Program-made: the position numbers and the translations under genes
Origin: Acidithiobacillus ferrianus
GTDB taxonomy: Bacteria > Pseudomonadota > Gammaproteobacteria > Acidithiobacillales > Acidithiobacillaceae
NCBI RefSeq assembly: GCF_010378095.1
Contig: NZ_WNJL01000030.1
Location: 1 to 47,500, forward strand
Direction: 5' to 3'
DNA length: 47,500 nucleotides
Notes under the pieces: generated by a model
The model's database searches: none
What the model was told of the DNA's origin: nothing
The model's input: only the letters and a program-made list of their open reading frames with translations
Part shown: positions 27,215 through 36,927 of the stretch, in pieces
Numbering within the stretch: the stretch's first letter is position 1
Layout of the letters: each line of letters begins with the position of its first letter

Positions 27215-29500
27215 TCAGATGGGCTTACGCTGGATACGGACGGGCACACTCTTCGACGCGGGGGTCTTGGAGGCTTCGTCATGGTACCACAACGGAATCA
27301 ACGGGTTCATCTCCGGGTAGTAGCCGCCAAGGCAACCGGCAGGGAGATCGAAAGGCGTCACCATCAATCCCGACACCTGACGATGCACGTCATCGCCAGC
27401 ATCACTCACCAAGCTTACGACGTCCCCTGCGCACAGTCCTTCCCGAGCCATGTCGTTCGGGCCGATCAGCAGGATCATGCGCGAGCCCTCCAGTCCGCGC
27501 AGGCGGTCGCTGAACCCGTAGATGGTGGTATTGAATTGGTCGTTTGAACGCATGGTAATCAGATGATAACGACCTGGCGCGGTCCCCACGCCCAAGGCGG
27601 ACATGACGCTGGGGCAAGTAAACTCCGCCTTGCCGCTGTCGGTTTCCCAAATCCGTTCGCGCGCGTGGTTGCCACGATAAAATCCACCGGCGTCAAACAT
27701 GCGCTGGTTGAAACTGCGGAATTGATCCGGATAAGTCTCCTCGATCAGATCGCGGACACGGGCGTAGTCGGCGATCCATTCGTCCCAACGCCACCTGGGG
27801 TGCGGCGGCAGGAGCGCTTTGGCGATACCCGCCACAATGGCCGATTCGGAGCGCAGATGTGTACTGGCCGGTTTGCGTGTGCCGATGGAGCCATGGATGT
27901 GACTAAAACTGTCTTCAATCGTCACGGCTTGCGGACCGCCTTCCTGTAGATCTTCCTCGGAGCGCGCCAAACAAGGAAGCAGCCAGGAAGCGCGCCCATG
28001 CACCAGATGGCTGCGATTGAGTTTCGTGGCGATGTACACCGTGATCGCTTGTTTCTGCCAGGCTTCCTCCATGGCACCCTGTTCCGGGATCGCGCGGACG
28101 AAATTGCCGCCCAGACTGATGAAACCGCGCACCGATCCGTCGCGGATACCCTCACAGGCCTCCACGGTATTCAGCCCTTTGTCCCGCGGCGGTTCAAAAT
28201 CAAAGCGTTGCGCCAGCCAGTCCAGCGGTACCAGCTCGGGCTTCTCTGAAATACCGACCGTGCGCTGACCTTGGACGTTGGAATGCCCGCGTACGGGCGA
28301 GATGCCCGTACCCGGCCTACCGATATTGCCGCGCATCAGCAACAGGTTTATCAGCATGGCAATGCATTGGGAGCCGTGAACGTGCTGAGTCAGGCCCATG
28401 CCGTACACACCAATCACCCGCTCGGCCGCCATGTAGACATGGGCCGCTGCCTCCAGATCCGTACGCCGCAGTCCCGAGATGGTTTCGATCTCCCGCCAAT
28501 CGGCCGCCCGGGCCGCTGTTGCGAACGCATCGAATCCGCGGGTGTGCTCGGCGATGAAGTCGTCGTCGAGCACACCCGGCGCGCCGGCCCGACGGCGCGC
28601 CTCATCCACCGTCAGTACATGTTTACAGAGCCCCATGAGCGCGGCGATGTCCCCGCCGGGTTTGACCTGCAGGTACATATGCGCCAAGTCCGTACCGTGC
28701 CCGGTCAGCATCTCCATCGGGTTCTGCGGATTGACGAACTCCATCAACCCCTTTTCGCGCACCGGGTTGAAGACGATGATCTTACATCCGCGTTTTACGG
28801 CCTCCTGCAGCGGGTGTAGAAAACGCCCGCTGTTGGTGGCGGGATTCTGCCCGAAGTAAAAGATGGCGTCGCAGCGCGCGAAATCTTCCAGCAGACAGGT
28901 ACCCACCGGCGTTCCGATCACTTTTTTCAGGCTCACCGAGGTGGTTTCGTGACACATGTTGGAACTGTCCGGCAGATTGTTACTTCCGTACAAACGCGCG
29001 CACAGGGCGTACAGGTAGGAGGTTTCCAGAGAGGCCTTCCCAGAGGCGTAAAAAACCACCGATTTGGGATCAAGGGCCTTCAGTTCCGCAGCAATGCCCG
29101 CGAACGCGTCCTCCCAGTCGCACGCAACATACCTGTCGCTGATCGGATCGTAGCGCAGGGGCGCCGTGAGGCGTCCCTGCATCTCCAGATCATAATCCCG
29201 CCACTGCAGCAACTCCGTGACCGTGTGTTTGGCGAAGAACTCGGGCGTGCAGCGATCGTGTGTCAGATCCCAGATGGTCGACTTCGCGCCGTTTTCGCAA
29301 AACTCGAAGACATGGGGACGAACCGGCTTGCCCCAGGCGCAGGCGCTACACATGTAGCCCTTGGCCTTGTTCTGCCGCATCAGCGTCTCGGCGATCCCCG
29401 GAGTGGCCAGTTCCCGCGCGAGAACACGGCTGATCCCCTTGAGCGATCCCCAGCCACCGGCTGGACCCGCGTAGTACTTCGGTGCCACGGTATCGGTCAT
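27215..29500 (-). CDS. YdeP/FdhF-like molybdopterin oxidoreductase
   Basis: The 761-aa protein of the molybdopterin (bis-MGD) oxidoreductase family matches the FdhF/YdeP group. Near the N-terminus Cys51, Cys54 and Cys68 (CSACAWGKP, FEFCENG) suggest a cluster site; SSNMCHETTSV holds the Cys-His pair at the position of the metal-ligand Cys/Sec of formate dehydrogenase. No Tat signal is seen, so it is cytoplasmic. E. coli YdeP takes part in acid resistance, but its substrate is unsettled; formate is possible. AAGGAG 7 nt upstream fixes the start. No partner subunit or fdhD gene lies in the window. It is divergent from lysC. Confidence 0.87.
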   Translation of the reverse strand: MTDTVAPKYYAGPAGGWGSLKGISRVLARELATPGIAETLMRQNKAKGYMCSACAWGKPVRPHVFEFCENGAKSTIWDLTHDRCTPEFFAKHTVTELLQWRDYDLEMQGRLTAPLRYDPISDRYVACDWEDAFAGIAAELKALDPKSVVFYASGKASLETSYLYALCARLYGSNNLPDSSNMCHETTSVSLKKVIGTPVGTCLLEDFARCDAIFYFGQNPATNSGRFLHPLQEAVKRGCKIIVFNPVREKGLMEFVNPQNPMEMLTGHGTDLAHMYLQVKPGGDIAALMGLCKHVLTVDEARRRAGAPGVLDDDFIAEHTRGFDAFATAARAADWREIETISGLRRTDLEAAAHVYMAAERVIGVYGMGLTQHVHGSQCIAMLINLLLMRGNIGRPGTGISPVRGHSNVQGQRTVGISEKPELVPLDWLAQRFDFEPPRDKGLNTVEACEGIRDGSVRGFISLGGNFVRAIPEQGAMEEAWQKQAITVYIATKLNRSHLVHGRASWLLPCLARSEEDLQEGGPQAVTIEDSFSHIHGSIGTRKPASTHLRSESAIVAGIAKALLPPHPRWRWDEWIADYARVRDLIEETYPDQFRSFNQRMFDAGGFYRGNHARERIWETDSGKAEFTCPSVMSALGVGTAPGRYHLITMRSNDQFNTTIYGFSDRLRGLEGSRMILLIGPNDMAREGLCAGDVVSLVSDAGDDVHRQVSGLMVTPFDLPAGCLGGYYPEMNPLIPLWYHDEASKTPASKSVPVRIQRKPI

Positions 29501-29766
29501 TTTTTGCTCCTTGTCACGGGCGGCCCCGTCCCCTGTGCCGACTGCACCGGCACGGCTCCCCGCTCTGATCTGGGTGACTTCCAGAGAAGATTATAGTAAA
29601 AACCCGCGACCGCGACCCCCGCAGCCGGGGGTACACCGGACTCTTGCACCTTTGCGGGCGCCCCCGCGGATCACCATGCGCTTCGCGGCGACACAAGCCA
29701 TCCTGTACAGACCCTGCCGCAACGATTTATCATCACCCCTTAATTTTTCCACAAAACCACTGAAAA

Positions 29767-30993
29767 ATGGCACTTATCATACAAAAATTCGGCGGCACCT
29801 CCGTCGGTAGCGTCGAACGCATCCGGGCGGTGGCGGAACGGGTGACGGCCAAGCATCGCGCTGGTCATCAGGTCGTGGTGGTCGTCTCCGCGATGTCGGG
29901 CGAAACCGACCGTCTCCTGCAACTGGCGCGCACCCTGGCAGAGGCCCCGACCGGACGGGAACTGGATACCCTGCTCAGCACGGGCGAGCAGGTCGCCATC
30001 GCGTTGCTGAGCATCGCCGTGGAGAATCTCGGGCAACCCGCCATTTCGTTCACCGGAGGACAGGTCGCCATCGCCACCGATTCGACGCATAATCGGGCGC
30101 GTATCGAGCATATTGACGATCGTAAGATCCGGGCGGCACTGGATGCCGGCAAGATTGTGGTCGTCGCGGGCTTTCAAGGAGTCGATCCCCACGGTAACAT
30201 CACGACCCTGGGGCGCGGCGGCTCCGATACCACCGCCGTGGCCCTGGCGGCGGCCCTGCGCGCCGAAGAGTGCGACATCTTCACCGACGTGGACGGCATT
30301 TACACCACCGATCCGCGGGTGGAATCCCGGGCGCGCCGCCTGGACCGCATCACCTTCGAAGAAATGCTGGAGATGGCCAGCCTCGGCGCCAAGGTGCTGC
30401 AAACCCGTTCCGTCGAATTCGCCATGAAATACAATGTCCCCGTGCGGGTCTTGTCCTCCTTCCAGGATGGCCCCGGCACCTTGGTTACCAATGAGGAAAA
30501 TTCTGTGGAAGCTCCCCGCGTCTCCGGCATCGCCTTCTCCCGCAATGAAGCCAAAGTCACCGTGATCGGTGTACCCGACCACCCGGGCATCGCTTCCGCC
30601 ATCCTGGGTCCGATCTCTGCGGCCAGCATCAATGTGGACGTCATCCTCCAGAATGTTTCCGAGGCCGGCAAAACCGACTTCACCTTCACGGTGGAACGCA
30701 ACGACTTCGCCCGGGCCCGCGACATCCTCCAAGAGGTGGCGCGGGCACTGGGTGCCGAGGAGGTGCGCGGCGATACCCATATCGTCAAGGTTTCCGTGGT
30801 CGGGGTCGGTATGCGTTCCCATGCGGGCATTGCCGCCACCATGTTTGAGACCCTCGGGCGGGAAAACATCAACATTCAGATGATTTCCACTTCCGAGATC
30901 AAGATTTCGGTAGTCATTGAAGAAAAATATCTGGAGCTGGCCGTGCGCGCCCTGCACGCCGCCTTCGCCCTGGATGGGGAGGTTCGGGTCTGA
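29767..30993 (+). CDS. lysC: Aspartate kinase, monofunctional
   Basis: The 408-aa first enzyme of lysine, threonine and methionine synthesis phosphorylates aspartate. KFGGTSVG (7-14), FTDVDGIYTTDPR and two C-terminal ACT domains (about 265-400, DHPGIASAI and RSHAGIAATM) are visible; the ACT domains indicate feedback control. It is not fused to homoserine dehydrogenase. There is no clear Shine-Dalgarno before the ATG. The stop overlaps argD (TGATG). The 266-bp gap before it (29501-29766) holds no gene; its promoter could not be assigned with confidence. Confidence 0.95.
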   Translation: MALIIQKFGGTSVGSVERIRAVAERVTAKHRAGHQVVVVVSAMSGETDRLLQLARTLAEAPTGRELDTLLSTGEQVAIALLSIAVENLGQPAISFTGGQVAIATDSTHNRARIEHIDDRKIRAALDAGKIVVVAGFQGVDPHGNITTLGRGGSDTTAVALAAALRAEECDIFTDVDGIYTTDPRVESRARRLDRITFEEMLEMASLGAKVLQTRSVEFAMKYNVPVRVLSSFQDGPGTLVTNEENSVEAPRVSGIAFSRNEAKVTVIGVPDHPGIASAILGPISAASINVDVILQNVSEAGKTDFTFTVERNDFARARDILQEVARALGAEEVRGDTHIVKVSVVGVGMRSHAGIAATMFETLGRENINIQMISTSEIKISVVIEEKYLELAVRALHAAFALDGEVRV

Positions 30994-32159
30994 TGGCACT
31001 CATGTCCACCTACACCCGCCTGCCCGTCGCCTTCACGCGCGGTGAAGGCGTCTGGCTCTATGATACCGAGGGGCGGCGTTATCTGGACGCGCTGGCGGGA
31101 GTCGCCGTCTGTGGTCTGGGGCATAGTCATCCGGCGGTGACCCGCGCGTTGCAAACGCAGGCCGGACAACTGCTGCACACCTCCAACCTCTATCATATTC
31201 CGGCGCAGGAACGGTTATCCGACACCCTCTGCGAAATCAGTGGCATGGACGCCGCCTTTTTCTGCAACAGTGGCGCTGAGGCCAATGAGGCGGCCATCAA
31301 GATCGCCCATCTCCACGGCCATGGCAAAAACATTGCCGAACCGCAGATTCTGGTCTTTACCCACGCCTTTCACGGCCGGACGCTGGCGACACTGACGGCC
31401 ACCGGCAATCCGCGCATTCAGGAAGGTTTCAGTCCCTTGGTGGCAGGCTTTGTGCGTGCGCCCTATGGCGATCTCCACACGGTACGGGCGCTGGTGCAGG
31501 CCAATCCCGGCATTTGCGCCATTCTGGTGGAACCGGTCCAAGGGGAGGGCGGCGTGCATCCAGCGCCTGAAGGGTTCCTCATGGGGTTGCGGGAGATTTG
31601 CGATGCGCACGGGCTGCTCCTGATGCTGGACGAGGTGCAGACCGGGATTGGCCGTACCGGGACTTTCTTCGCCTACCAGCGGATTCCCGGTCTACGGCCC
31701 GATGTCCTCAGCCTCGCCAAGGGACTGGGCAACGGGGTGCCCATCGGCGCCATGCTGGCCCGCCAGCCGACCGCCGCGCTCTTCGGACCGGGCAAACACG
31801 GCACCACCTTCGGCGGTGGACCTCTGGTCTGCGCCGCCGCCCAGGCGGTGCTCGACACCATGCGGCAAGAGGCCATCCCTGCCCATGCGGAACACATGGG
31901 GGTTCTGCTCCGGCAGCGCCTGCAGGAGCGTCTTGGTGGGCACCCCGAGGTGCTGGAGGTACGCGGCATGGGTCTGATGGTGGGTATCGAACTGGCCCAT
32001 AAACCCGAACGCCTGGTGGAACGCGCCCTGGAGGCCGGTCTGCTCATCAACGTCACTGCCGAACGGGTGATCCGTCTGTTGCCACCGCTGATTCTGCGGG
32101 AAGCGGAAATCGACCTGCTCGTTGCTGGCCTGGCCAAGCTTCTGGAGTCCGGCACATGA
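30993..32159 (+). CDS. argD: Acetylornithine aminotransferase
   Basis: The 388-aa class III PLP aminotransferase makes N-acetylornithine from the semialdehyde. Visible are [12 protein letters not shown], the [14 protein letters not shown] segment and the PLP lysine in [14 protein letters not shown]. In many bacteria ArgD also acts as N-succinyl-diaminopimelate aminotransferase in lysine synthesis, which would explain its overlap with lysC. The start at 30993 overlaps the lysC stop; a second ATG three codons later is possible. It overlaps argF by ATGA. Confidence 0.95.
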   Translation: MALMSTYTRLPVAFTRGEGVWLYDTEGRRYLDALAGVAVCGLGHSHPAVTRALQTQAGQLLHTSNLYHIPAQERLSDTLCEISGMDAAFFCNSGAEANEAAIKIAHLHGHGKNIAEPQILVFTHAFHGRTLATLTATGNPRIQEGFSPLVAGFVRAPYGDLHTVRALVQANPGICAILVEPVQGEGGVHPAPEGFLMGLREICDAHGLLLMLDEVQTGIGRTGTFFAYQRIPGLRPDVLSLAKGLGNGVPIGAMLARQPTAALFGPGKHGTTFGGGPLVCAAAQAVLDTMRQEAIPAHAEHMGVLLRQRLQERLGGHPEVLEVRGMGLMVGIELAHKPERLVERALEAGLLINVTAERVIRLLPPLILREAEIDLLVAGLAKLLESGT

Positions 32160-33091
32160 GCGTCCGTCATTTTCTGCGGCTCTCCGACTTCAGTCCGGTG
32201 GAACTGCGCGCGCTCCTGCAACGCGCCATCGCCCTGAAGCAAATCCAGCATGCGGGCGAACGCTACGCCCCTTGCGCAGGCCGGACGCTGGCGATGATCT
32301 TTGAGAAATCCTCCACCCGCACCCGCGTGTCCTTTGAGACCGGCATGGCGCAACTGGGCGGCCACGCCCTTTTCCTCTCACCACGCGATACCCAACTGGG
32401 GCGCGGCGAGAGCATCGAGGACACCGCCAAGGTGATCTCCCGCATGGTGGATATGGTGATGATCCGCACCTTCGGCCATGACAATCTCGTCCGTTTCGCC
32501 GCCGCTTCGCGAGTACCGGTGATCAACGGTCTCTCCGACGATCACCACCCCTGCCAGCTCCTGGCCGACCTGATGACCGCGACGGAGCACTGGGGTGACC
32601 TGCGCGGCAAGACCGTGGCCTATATCGGCGATGGCGCCAACAACATGGCCCATTCCTGGATGGAAGCCGCACGGATTTTCGACTTTCAATTGCGCATCGG
32701 CAGCCCCGCGGGTTACGCGCCCACCGCCGAAATGCTGCGAACCGGTGATAACCACGTCACAGTCCAGCACACGGCGAGCGCCGCGGTACGCGGCGTCCAC
32801 CTGATCGTGACCGACGTCTGGACCAGTATGGGGCAGGAAAAAGAAACCGCCGCGCGCAAGGCGATTCTCGGCCCCTTCCAGGTCAATGCCGATCTCATCG
32901 CCAGCGCCGCGCCAGACGCCCTGTTCATGCACTGCCTTCCCGCCCATCGTGGTGAGGAGGTGAGCGCCGAAGTCATCGATGGCCCCCAATCCGTCGTCTG
33001 GGAAGAGGCGGAAAACCGCCTGCACGCCCAGAAAGCCCTGATGGAATTTTTATTCGGCATCGGCCCCGTCGCCGCATTGCAAGGAGATTGA
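32156..33091 (+). CDS. argF: Ornithine carbamoyltransferase
   Basis: The 311-aa enzyme forms citrulline from ornithine and carbamoyl phosphate. The carbamoyl-phosphate motif [10 protein letters not shown], the HHPCQ segment and the ornithine-site [11 protein letters not shown] are present. The ATG overlaps the argD stop (ATGA), and argG follows after 3 nt, so the three arginine genes are cotranscribed. Confidence 0.96.
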   Translation: MSVRHFLRLSDFSPVELRALLQRAIALKQIQHAGERYAPCAGRTLAMIFEKSSTRTRVSFETGMAQLGGHALFLSPRDTQLGRGESIEDTAKVISRMVDMVMIRTFGHDNLVRFAAASRVPVINGLSDDHHPCQLLADLMTATEHWGDLRGKTVAYIGDGANNMAHSWMEAARIFDFQLRIGSPAGYAPTAEMLRTGDNHVTVQHTASAAVRGVHLIVTDVWTSMGQEKETAARKAILGPFQVNADLIASAAPDALFMHCLPAHRGEEVSAEVIDGPQSVVWEEAENRLHAQKALMEFLFGIGPVAALQGD

Positions 33092-33094
33092 TGC

Positions 33095-34294
33095 ATGGTC
33101 AAGAAAGTCGTTCTCGCTTATTCCGGTGGTCTGGATACCTCGGTCATCCTCAAGTGGCTGCAGGATCAATACCAGTGCGATGTGGTCACCTTCACCGCCG
33201 ACATCGGCCAAGGTGAAGAACTGGCACCCGCGCGCACCAAGGCCGAACAACTTGGTGCCAAGGAAATCTTCATTGACGATCTGCGCCAGGAATTTGTCCG
33301 TGATTACGTTTTTCCCATATTCCGCGCCAACGCGATTTACGAGGGAACGTACCTGCTCGGCACTTCCATCGCCCGGCCACTCATTGCCAAGCGCATGGTA
33401 GAGATCGCCGCCGACGTCGGCGCCGATGCCGTCGCCCATGGGGCCACCGGCAAAGGCAATGACCAAGTGCGTTTTGAACTGGGGGCCTATGCCCTCAACC
33501 CGGATATTCGGGTGATTGCCCCCTGGCGGGAATGGGATCTCAACTCCCGCGAAAAGCTCCTCGCTTATGCCGAACAGCACGGCATTCCGGTGGAACGCCA
33601 CGGCCAGAAGTCCCCCTACTCCATGGATGCCAACCTGCTGCATATCTCCTATGAGGGGGGACTTCTCGAAGATCCCTGGGTGGAAGCGGAAAGCAGCATG
33701 TGGCGCTGGACCACGGCGCCGGAGCGGGCCCCGGACCAGCCCCGTTACCTGGAGATCACTTTTGCCCATGGCGATCCGATTGCCATCGACGGCGAGTCCC
33801 TCAATCCCGCGCAGTTGCTGGCGCACCTCAACACGATCGGAGGCGAACATGGCGTCGGGCGCCTGGATATCGTCGAAAACCGCTACGTCGGCATGAAATC
33901 CCGGGGTTGTTACGAAACGCCCGGCGGCACCATTCTGCTCAAGGCGCATCGCGCCATCGAGTCCATCACCCTGGATCGGGAAGTCGCCCATCTCAAGGAT
34001 GAACTCATGCCCCGCTATGCCAGCATCATCTACAACGGCTTCTGGTGGAGCCCGGAACGCCGCGCCCTGCAAACACTCATTGATCAGACTCAGCGGCTGG
34101 TCAGCGGCGTGGTGCGCCTCAAACTCTACAAGGGCAACTGCTCAGTGGTAGGACGCCGATCGCCGGAAAGTCTCTTCGATTCCCGTATCGCCACCTTTGA
34201 GGATGATGCCGGTGCCTATAACCAGAAGGACGCCGAAGGCTTCATCAAGCTCAATGCGCTACGCCTGCGCATTGAAAAACGCCTGCAGGGCTGA
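33095..34294 (+). CDS. argG: Argininosuccinate synthase
   Basis: The 399-aa ATP-dependent enzyme joins citrulline and aspartate. The N-terminal [10 protein letters not shown] is the ATP pyrophosphatase P-loop; [11 protein letters not shown] and [10 protein letters not shown] are further family segments. AAGGAG 7 nt upstream lies within the argF end. argH, which would complete the pathway, is not next to it; after an inverted repeat comes gloA. Confidence 0.96.
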   Translation: MVKKVVLAYSGGLDTSVILKWLQDQYQCDVVTFTADIGQGEELAPARTKAEQLGAKEIFIDDLRQEFVRDYVFPIFRANAIYEGTYLLGTSIARPLIAKRMVEIAADVGADAVAHGATGKGNDQVRFELGAYALNPDIRVIAPWREWDLNSREKLLAYAEQHGIPVERHGQKSPYSMDANLLHISYEGGLLEDPWVEAESSMWRWTTAPERAPDQPRYLEITFAHGDPIAIDGESLNPAQLLAHLNTIGGEHGVGRLDIVENRYVGMKSRGCYETPGGTILLKAHRAIESITLDREVAHLKDELMPRYASIIYNGFWWSPERRALQTLIDQTQRLVSGVVRLKLYKGNCSVVGRRSPESLFDSRIATFEDDAGAYNQKDAEGFIKLNALRLRIEKRLQG

Positions 34295-34302
34295 TTTTTC
34301 AG

Positions 34303-34346
34303 CGTCCGCGCAGGGTCACCCGCCGAGAGGAGGGCATGCGCGGACG
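34303..34346. repeat. 9-bp inverted repeat between argG and gloA
   Basis: CGTCCGCGC (34303-34311) and GCGCGGACG (34338-34346) are perfectly complementary with a 26-nt loop. The position, 8 nt after the argG stop, suggests an RNA hairpin that ends or protects the lysC-argG transcript. The absence of a T-run argues against a classical intrinsic terminator. Confidence 0.4.
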
Positions 34347-34374
34347 GGACTACGCTCAACATGAGGAGGAAATC

Positions 34375-34782
34375 ATGCGTCTCTTGCACACCATGCTGCG
34401 CGTCGGGGATCTGGACCGCGCCATTGCCTTTTATACCGAAATACTCGGGATGCGTCTGCTGCGGCGCAAAGAGTATCCCGAGGGCAAATTCACCCTGGCC
34501 TTCGTCGGTTATCAGGAGGAAAGCGCCGGTGCCGTAATCGAGTTGACCTACAACTGGGGAGTGGATCATTACGCGCTCGGCGAGGGCTTTGGGCATATCG
34601 CCCTGGAAGTCGAAAACGCGGCAGCGGCCTGCGACACCATCCGCCAACGGGGCGGCAAGGTCGTGCGCGAGGCCGGTCCCATGAAACATGGCAGCACGGT
34701 CATCGCCTTCGTTGAAGATCCTGACGGCTACCGCATCGAACTCATCGAAAAGAGCGCGGATTTCGTCGAGCATCCGGCTTGA
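34375..34782 (+). CDS. gloA: Lactoylglutathione lyase (glyoxalase I)
   Basis: The 135-aa metalloenzyme isomerises the glutathione-methylglyoxal hemithioacetal. It starts [17 protein letters not shown] with metal-ligand His5; FGHIALEV and the C-terminal [14 protein letters not shown] contain further ligands. GAGGAGG upstream selects the ATG at 34375 over an in-frame ATG 39 nt earlier. gloB lies about 2.1 kb downstream, so both glyoxalases are in this neighbourhood. Confidence 0.95.
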   Translation: MRLLHTMLRVGDLDRAIAFYTEILGMRLLRRKEYPEGKFTLAFVGYQEESAGAVIELTYNWGVDHYALGEGFGHIALEVENAAAACDTIRQRGGKVVREAGPMKHGSTVIAFVEDPDGYRIELIEKSADFVEHPA

Positions 34783-34821
34783 GCGATATCACACCGCCAG
34801 GCAGAAAGGCGGGCCCAGGAA

Positions 34822-35568
34822 TCACTCATCCTGCCATAAAGCAGCTGGTCCCATGTGGCGCAGATACTGCTGATGCGCGGCACATTCCCCGTCGTTGGCA
34901 CGAATCACGCGCAATGCGGTCTCGTGCCGCCGGGACCCCGGGTCGTCGGGCCGTGGTTCGGCGCCACCACTGATGGTGGCGCCGGAGAGCCTCCGGGCTG
35001 CCGAGGAGACCACTGGCGGTGACTCTACGGGGCTTAGAAGACCCATCATATCCACCTGTCCCCCGGTCATGGCCAGGTAGACTTCCGCGAGTATCTGACA
35101 GTCCAGCAAAGCGCCGTGCAGTTCGCGCCCGCCATTATCCACGCCATAGCGGCGGCACAGGCTGTTCAGGTCATTTTTCTGGCCCGGATGGCGCCGACGC
35201 GCGTCCACCAGGGTATCCAGCACCGCTTGCGGCAGCGGTGATCTTCCCACTTTCTGTAGTTCATCATTCAAAAAACCCAGGTCAAACGGCGCATTGTGAA
35301 TGATGAGTTCCGCATCGCCCAGGAATTCCAGAAAGGCGTCCGCGACTTCCGCGAAACTTGGCTTATCCTGCAAAAACGCATCCGTCAGCCCATGCACCCG
35401 CAACGCCTCGGCATCACTGCTGCGCTGCGGATTCAGGTATTGCTGGTAATGCACCCCCGTCACCCGCCGGTCGATCAGTTCCACCGCGCCGATTTCGATC
35501 ACCCGGTGCCCCTGCTTCCAGTCAATACCCGTGGTTTCCGTATCCAGCACCACCTGCCTCACAGCCAT
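34822..35568 (-). CDS. dnaQ: DNA polymerase III epsilon subunit (3'-5' exonuclease)
   Basis: The 248-aa proofreading subunit has ExoI DTETTG with Asp9 and Glu11, ExoII HNAPFDLGFL, and ExoIII H-x4-D in HGALLDCQILAEVY. The C-terminal ~65 residues are low-complexity and would hold the polymerase-binding segment. It overlaps rnhA by 10 nt (ATGGCTGTGA). The rnhA-dnaQ pair is well conserved, though divergent in E. coli and here in the same direction. Confidence 0.95.
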   Translation of the reverse strand: MAVRQVVLDTETTGIDWKQGHRVIEIGAVELIDRRVTGVHYQQYLNPQRSSDAEALRVHGLTDAFLQDKPSFAEVADAFLEFLGDAELIIHNAPFDLGFLNDELQKVGRSPLPQAVLDTLVDARRRHPGQKNDLNSLCRRYGVDNGGRELHGALLDCQILAEVYLAMTGGQVDMMGLLSPVESPPVVSSAARRLSGATISGGAEPRPDDPGSRRHETALRVIRANDGECAAHQQYLRHMGPAALWQDE

Positions 35569-36035
35569 CCTTCGCCCTCCTGCGCCTGCCCGCCCGCCGC
35601 ATACCGATCCATGACCAGATTCAGCAACGCGTCTACCCGTTCATTCTCGACATGCCCCGAATGCCCTCTCACCCACTCCCACTGAATCTCGTGACGGGCC
35701 GCCACGGCCGCCAGCGCTTCCCAGATATCCCGATTTTTGACCGCGTCCCCCCCCGCGGTTCGCCAACCCCGGCGCTGCCAGCCCGCCAGCCATCGGGCCA
35801 TGCCATCGCGCAGATAACGGGAATCACTGACCACCCGCACGATGCTGGGACGCTTGAGCGCCTCCAGGCCACGCAAGGCCGCGGTCAATTCCATCCGGTT
35901 GTTCGTCGTTTCCGGAACGAAGCCCCACAAGACCTTCTCCCGTCCGGCCGACCGCAGACACGCACCCCAAGCCCCCACACCCGGATTGCCGCGGCAACCC
36001 CCATCGGTGAATAAGTCTACGATTTTTTCGGACAT
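35559..36035 (-). CDS. rnhA: Ribonuclease HI
   Basis: The 158-aa enzyme degrades RNA in RNA-DNA hybrids. Catalytic residues are Asp11 (LFTDGGCRGNPG), Glu49 (NRMEL), Asp71 (VSDSRY) and the Asp in NERVDALLN, with His in VRGHSGH. It overlaps the methyltransferase gene before it by 19 nt and dnaQ after it by 10 nt. Confidence 0.96.
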   Translation of the reverse strand: MSEKIVDLFTDGGCRGNPGVGAWGACLRSAGREKVLWGFVPETTNNRMELTAALRGLEALKRPSIVRVVSDSRYLRDGMARWLAGWQRRGWRTAGGDAVKNRDIWEALAAVAARHEIQWEWVRGHSGHVENERVDALLNLVMDRYAAGGQAQEGEGWL

Positions 36036-36817
36036 GACGCAGGGTTCTCGGCAGAATCGGGGCCATCATAAGCCACCGGCGCTTCGGAACGGACTTTTTG
36101 GCGTCCGGAACGCCGCTTGAGCGGCCGCAGCGCGCCAACCAGCGGGCGCTCGGGGTCACGCCGCTGCGCCAGCAACAGATAGGCGTTGGCCCCTGCCGGC
36201 CACCAGCGGTCACCCATCAATTCCATCCATGGCGCATTGCGCTTTAGACCGGGCACGGAATACTGAAAGTAGCGTCCCTCGCGCAGCACGAAATCCTGCG
36301 CTTCCAGCAGGGTACGCAGTCGCCCCAGGGGCAAAAAGGGACGCCGCCACGGCCAGGCGCGATCGCGGCGCCAGAGGTGCCAGCGGCGGACCATACTCAG
36401 GCTGCCCCCCGGATTGAAATCCATAATCAGCACATGTCCCTCGGGACGCAGCACCCGCCAGCACTCCTCCAACACCGCCTGTGGATGGGCTATCCGGGTA
36501 AGGCAGAAAGGGACGATAACCAGATCGAAGCGCATGGCCGCAAAGGGCATCGCCTCACAGGCGCCATAGGCTTGCAGATACTCATCGGAAGGCAAGGCAA
36601 AGCCATCGTTGAGCAGCACCCAGATGTGCTCATGGCCGGGCGGCAGTCCCCAGAAAACGGGTGGCCCGAGTTGCAGAATAGTCTCCGGCTGCAGGCGTTC
36701 TATCCAGCGCGGCAGAATATCCCGGGCACGGTCCAGTAAAAGGCGACCGCTGCTCCCTTCCCACCAGATGGCGGCACGACGCGCCCGCGGCTGGCTGCGA
36801 TATTTCAGACTCTGCAT
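36017..36817 (-). CDS. SAM-dependent methyltransferase, YafS-like
   Basis: The 266-aa class I methyltransferase domain protein shows LQLGPP as the SAM-binding turn, MRFDLVIVPFCLTRIAHPQAVLEECWRVLRPEG-type order in strand 4 to helix, and GHVLIMDFNP. It resembles YafS, found beside gloB, rnhA and dnaQ in E. coli, whose substrate is unknown. The C-terminal ~40 residues are basic and extended beyond the fold. It is divergent from gloB across 110 nt that carry an AT-rich TAATAG element but no convincing promoter pair. Confidence 0.85.
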   Translation of the reverse strand: MQSLKYRSQPRARRAAIWWEGSSGRLLLDRARDILPRWIERLQPETILQLGPPVFWGLPPGHEHIWVLLNDGFALPSDEYLQAYGACEAMPFAAMRFDLVIVPFCLTRIAHPQAVLEECWRVLRPEGHVLIMDFNPGGSLSMVRRWHLWRRDRAWPWRRPFLPLGRLRTLLEAQDFVLREGRYFQYSVPGLKRNAPWMELMGDRWWPAGANAYLLLAQRRDPERPLVGALRPLKRRSGRQKVRSEAPVAYDGPDSAENPASCPKKS

Positions 36818-36927
36818 ATATCAGCGCAGTGACCTCGCCGCGGCAAAAAAGGAAAACACGAGCGTCCAGTACCCCTATTCAATGCCATAATAGACCTATG
36901 GTACCCTGCCCGTAGCGAGATGCAAAA

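Noticed and set aside
34794..34812. CCGCC/GGCGG hairpin between gloA and dnaQ as a terminator
   Set aside because: Only a 5-bp stem with no T-run on either strand.
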